From positions 1 through 6,364 of the forward strand of contig JAGBZE010000048.1 in the NCBI GenBank assembly GCA_017628435.1: a DNA stretch of 6,364 nucleotides. The letters run 5' to 3'. The notes beneath the pieces were generated by a model that saw nothing but the letters and a program-made list of their open reading frames with translations, was not told the DNA's origin and searched no databases. This DNA is from Akkermansia sp. (GTDB lineage: Bacteria; Verrucomicrobiota; Verrucomicrobiia; Verrucomicrobiales; Akkermansiaceae). Shown here in pieces: positions 5,126 to 6,364 of this stretch; the first letter of the stretch is position 1, and the number at the start of each line of letters is the position of its first letter. The position numbers and the translations under genes are program-made.

Positions 5126-6191
5126 ATGATGAAATTGGGAGATTTACCCGTCCATGTGCGGCAGGAAGTGGAAAATGCCCTGCTGCCCGGCGAGGAAGTG
5201 CGCTATGTGACTCGCCCGAAGACGAGTTTTGTCGAGGTGTTGCTGCGGGGGGGATTGGGTGCTATTTGCCTTCAGCCTGTTCTGGAATCTTTTTGTTCTG
5301 CTTAGTCTGGCTGTTTCTGCGTGGCAGGTTCTGGTGGGGACGAAACCGCTTTTTTTCCTGATATCAGTCTATGCCATTTTGCTGCTCTTTGTGCTTGCCG
5401 GGTGGTTGATTGCGAATCTGTCAACAAGTGATGCCCGGTATCTGAAGGCGGCGTGGTATCTGGTGACCACGCGCCGCGTGATGATTCTGCGCCCGGGGAA
5501 TATGCTCATATCCCGCCCGCTTTCTGCGGAGTTGATTTCGCATGTGGAGGTGCGTCCGGATGGTTCGGGTTTCCTCTATTTCAGTCCTGGTGAGAAAAAG
5601 GATGAATTAAAGGTAAACGAGAGCTTTGCCTTTATTCCGGAGGTGCGCCGCGTGGAAGCGCTTATCATGGAGCTGGTCGGGCAACTTCAGCCACTGCCGC
5701 CGGTGGAGTGTCCCCCAGTGGATTGGGGGATTCTGGAACCTGCCTGCCGCAAGCGCTTGCAGGAAAGCCTGGAGCCGGATGAGCAGGTGCTGTGGGTGGG
5801 GCGCAGTCTGCCCGCACGGCAGGCGGTGACGCCTTGTGACCGCCGACTGTTCTGCTACCGGGCGCTGGTGCCCTTTTCCGGCTGCATCTGTGCCGGTGTG
5901 TGTGCTGTGCAGCAACCCCTCCTGCTGATATTGGTTGCCATTTACCTGGGGATTGCCGTACTTCTGCTTTGGTGTGCATACGGCTCCGGTACATCGAACT
6001 ATGCCATCACCAGCAGGCGCGTGTGCTGTATCACGTCGAAGGAGGTGTGCACCTGCTCCCGCGAGCTTACGTCCATCGAACACTGCACCACCGGTGCTGT
6101 TACTATCAACCTGAAATCGGATGAGGAGGACCCACAGGCCATTCAATATGTTGCCGATATTCTCCCTGCGCTGATTCTCCTGCGGAGCTGA
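5126..6191 (+). CDS. Two-unit PH-like fusion protein (array units 7+8), frame broken at a G7 run
   Basis: The frame starting at ATG 5126 encodes the family N-terminus (M-M-K-L-G-D-L, then L-L-P-G-E-E-V-R-Y-V-T-R-P) but, as written, stops at TAG 5303-5305 after 59 codons. The membrane segments and everything downstream are in the +1 frame, open to TGA 6189-6191. Removing one G from the run at 5247-5253 joins them into a 354-residue protein. Unit 7 then has two membrane segments, V-T-T-R-R, RPDGSGFLYF and FIPEVRRV. A proline-rich linker (QPLPPVECPP) leads to unit 8: LEPACRKRLQESL, E-Q-V-L-W-V-G-R-S, a hydrophobic cysteine-rich region, A-I-T-S-R-R and a degraded C-terminal part. In unit 7 the usual W-x-G-x-P is Y-V-T-R-P. 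Without the frame repair, translation of the main part would need a start such as TTG at 5229. It may be a sequencing error, a phase-variable gene, or a young pseudogene. Confidence 0.72.
5247..5253 (+). repeat. Seven-G homopolymer at the frame break of unit 7
   Basis: Seven consecutive G lie exactly where the unit 7 N-terminal frame and the frame of its membrane segments must join. Six G would give one continuous reading through ...L-L-R-G-D-W-V-L-F. Units 5 and 6 contain in-frame six-G runs. G-runs are prone to slippage and to sequencing miscalls. Confidence 0.85.
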
Positions 6192-6197
6192 TCAGCT
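6186..6197. repeat. 12-bp perfect palindrome over the last stop codon
   Basis: AGCTGATCAGCT is self-complementary and includes the TGA stop of the array (6189-6191). There is no T-run after it, so it is not an intrinsic terminator. It could be a protein-binding site or chance. Confidence 0.4.
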
Positions 6198-6275
6198 GAC
6201 GAGCTGCCGGTGGGTGCGGAGGAAGGCATTGAGCGTGCTCCCCCTGCCACCCGCGCGATTGAATAGGTGGGGAAG

Positions 6276-6297
6276 AAACTCAAATGCTTGTGAGTTT
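6276..6297. repeat. Small hairpin downstream of the array
   Basis: AAACTCA (6276-6282) pairs with TGAGTTT (6291-6297) around an 8-base loop. The stem is AT-rich and has only a weak T-rich foot, so it is a poor terminator in either direction. No better terminator for the array is visible inside the window. Confidence 0.35.
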
Positions 6298-6312
6298 ATA
6301 AGGAGAATATAA

Positions 6313-6364
6313 GTCCCGAAGGGACGACGGAACAATAGCCGGGGGTAAGCTAGCGTCAGCGAGC
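6313..6364. repeat. REP-like intergenic repeat, cut by the window edge
   Basis: GTCCC-GAA-GGGAC (6313-6325) is a perfect 5-bp hairpin. It is followed by GACGG, a GCCGGGGG block and a second imperfect inverted repeat, GCTAGC-GTCA-GCGAGC (6349-6364), with one A/G mismatch. The combination of small GC-rich hairpins after a gene is typical of REP-type elements. From memory, the GTCCCGAAGGGACGAC core resembles dispersed repeats in PVC-group genomes; only one copy is present here, so repetition cannot be shown. Confidence 0.45.

Noticed and set aside
6200..6256. Possible terminator from GGTGGGTGCGG and CCCCCTGCCACCC
   Set aside because: The arms pair only with several mismatches and bulges, and no T-run follows.

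Overview
The window shows one housekeeping gene followed by a tandem family of membrane proteins, all on the + strand. At the left edge is the 3' tail of an unidentified gene with a strong intrinsic terminator. Next come a short intergenic block (hairpin, then a degenerate 7-base repeat) and a complete dimeric-type (alpha2) glycyl-tRNA synthetase gene, 210-1793, which ends in its own intrinsic terminator. A second, different degenerate 7-base repeat follows.

From 1897 to 6191 the sequence is a head-to-tail array of eight related units in seven genes, with gaps or overlaps of a few bases, so almost certainly one operon. Each unit has the same plan: a short N-terminal helix with an E-x-x-x-W-x-G-x-P type motif, a two-pass membrane hairpin (shorter in the sixth unit), a strand ending in T-(N/T/D/S)-(R/Q/E)-R, a beta-rich segment often containing W-P-L-E-P and D-G-S-G-D-L, and a final short helix after G-F-x-x-(V/I/L)-P. 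This fits the bacterial PH-like family bPH_2 (formerly DUF304): small membrane-anchored PH-fold proteins of mostly unknown function. The repeated units have diverged strongly. Unit 6 is shortened, and units 7 and 8 are fused in one frame. That fused gene is interrupted near its start by a run of seven G; six G would restore the frame.

The last 173 bases hold no convincing gene. They contain a palindrome over the final stop codon, a small hairpin, and a GC-rich REP-like segment running off the window edge.

Organism: bacterial, GC-rich, usually without clear Shine-Dalgarno sites, with an alpha2 GlyRS. From memory, the terminal motif GTCCCGAAGGGACGAC resembles intergenic repeats common in the Planctomycetota/Verrucomicrobiota/Lentisphaerota group, so a PVC bacterium (perhaps Verrucomicrobiota) is my best guess; this is inference. 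GlyRS charges tRNA-Gly and appears to be transcriptionally separate from the array. The array products probably sit together in the cytoplasmic membrane with PH-like domains facing the cytoplasm and may form hetero-oligomers. Nothing in the sequence gives their ligand or cellular role.
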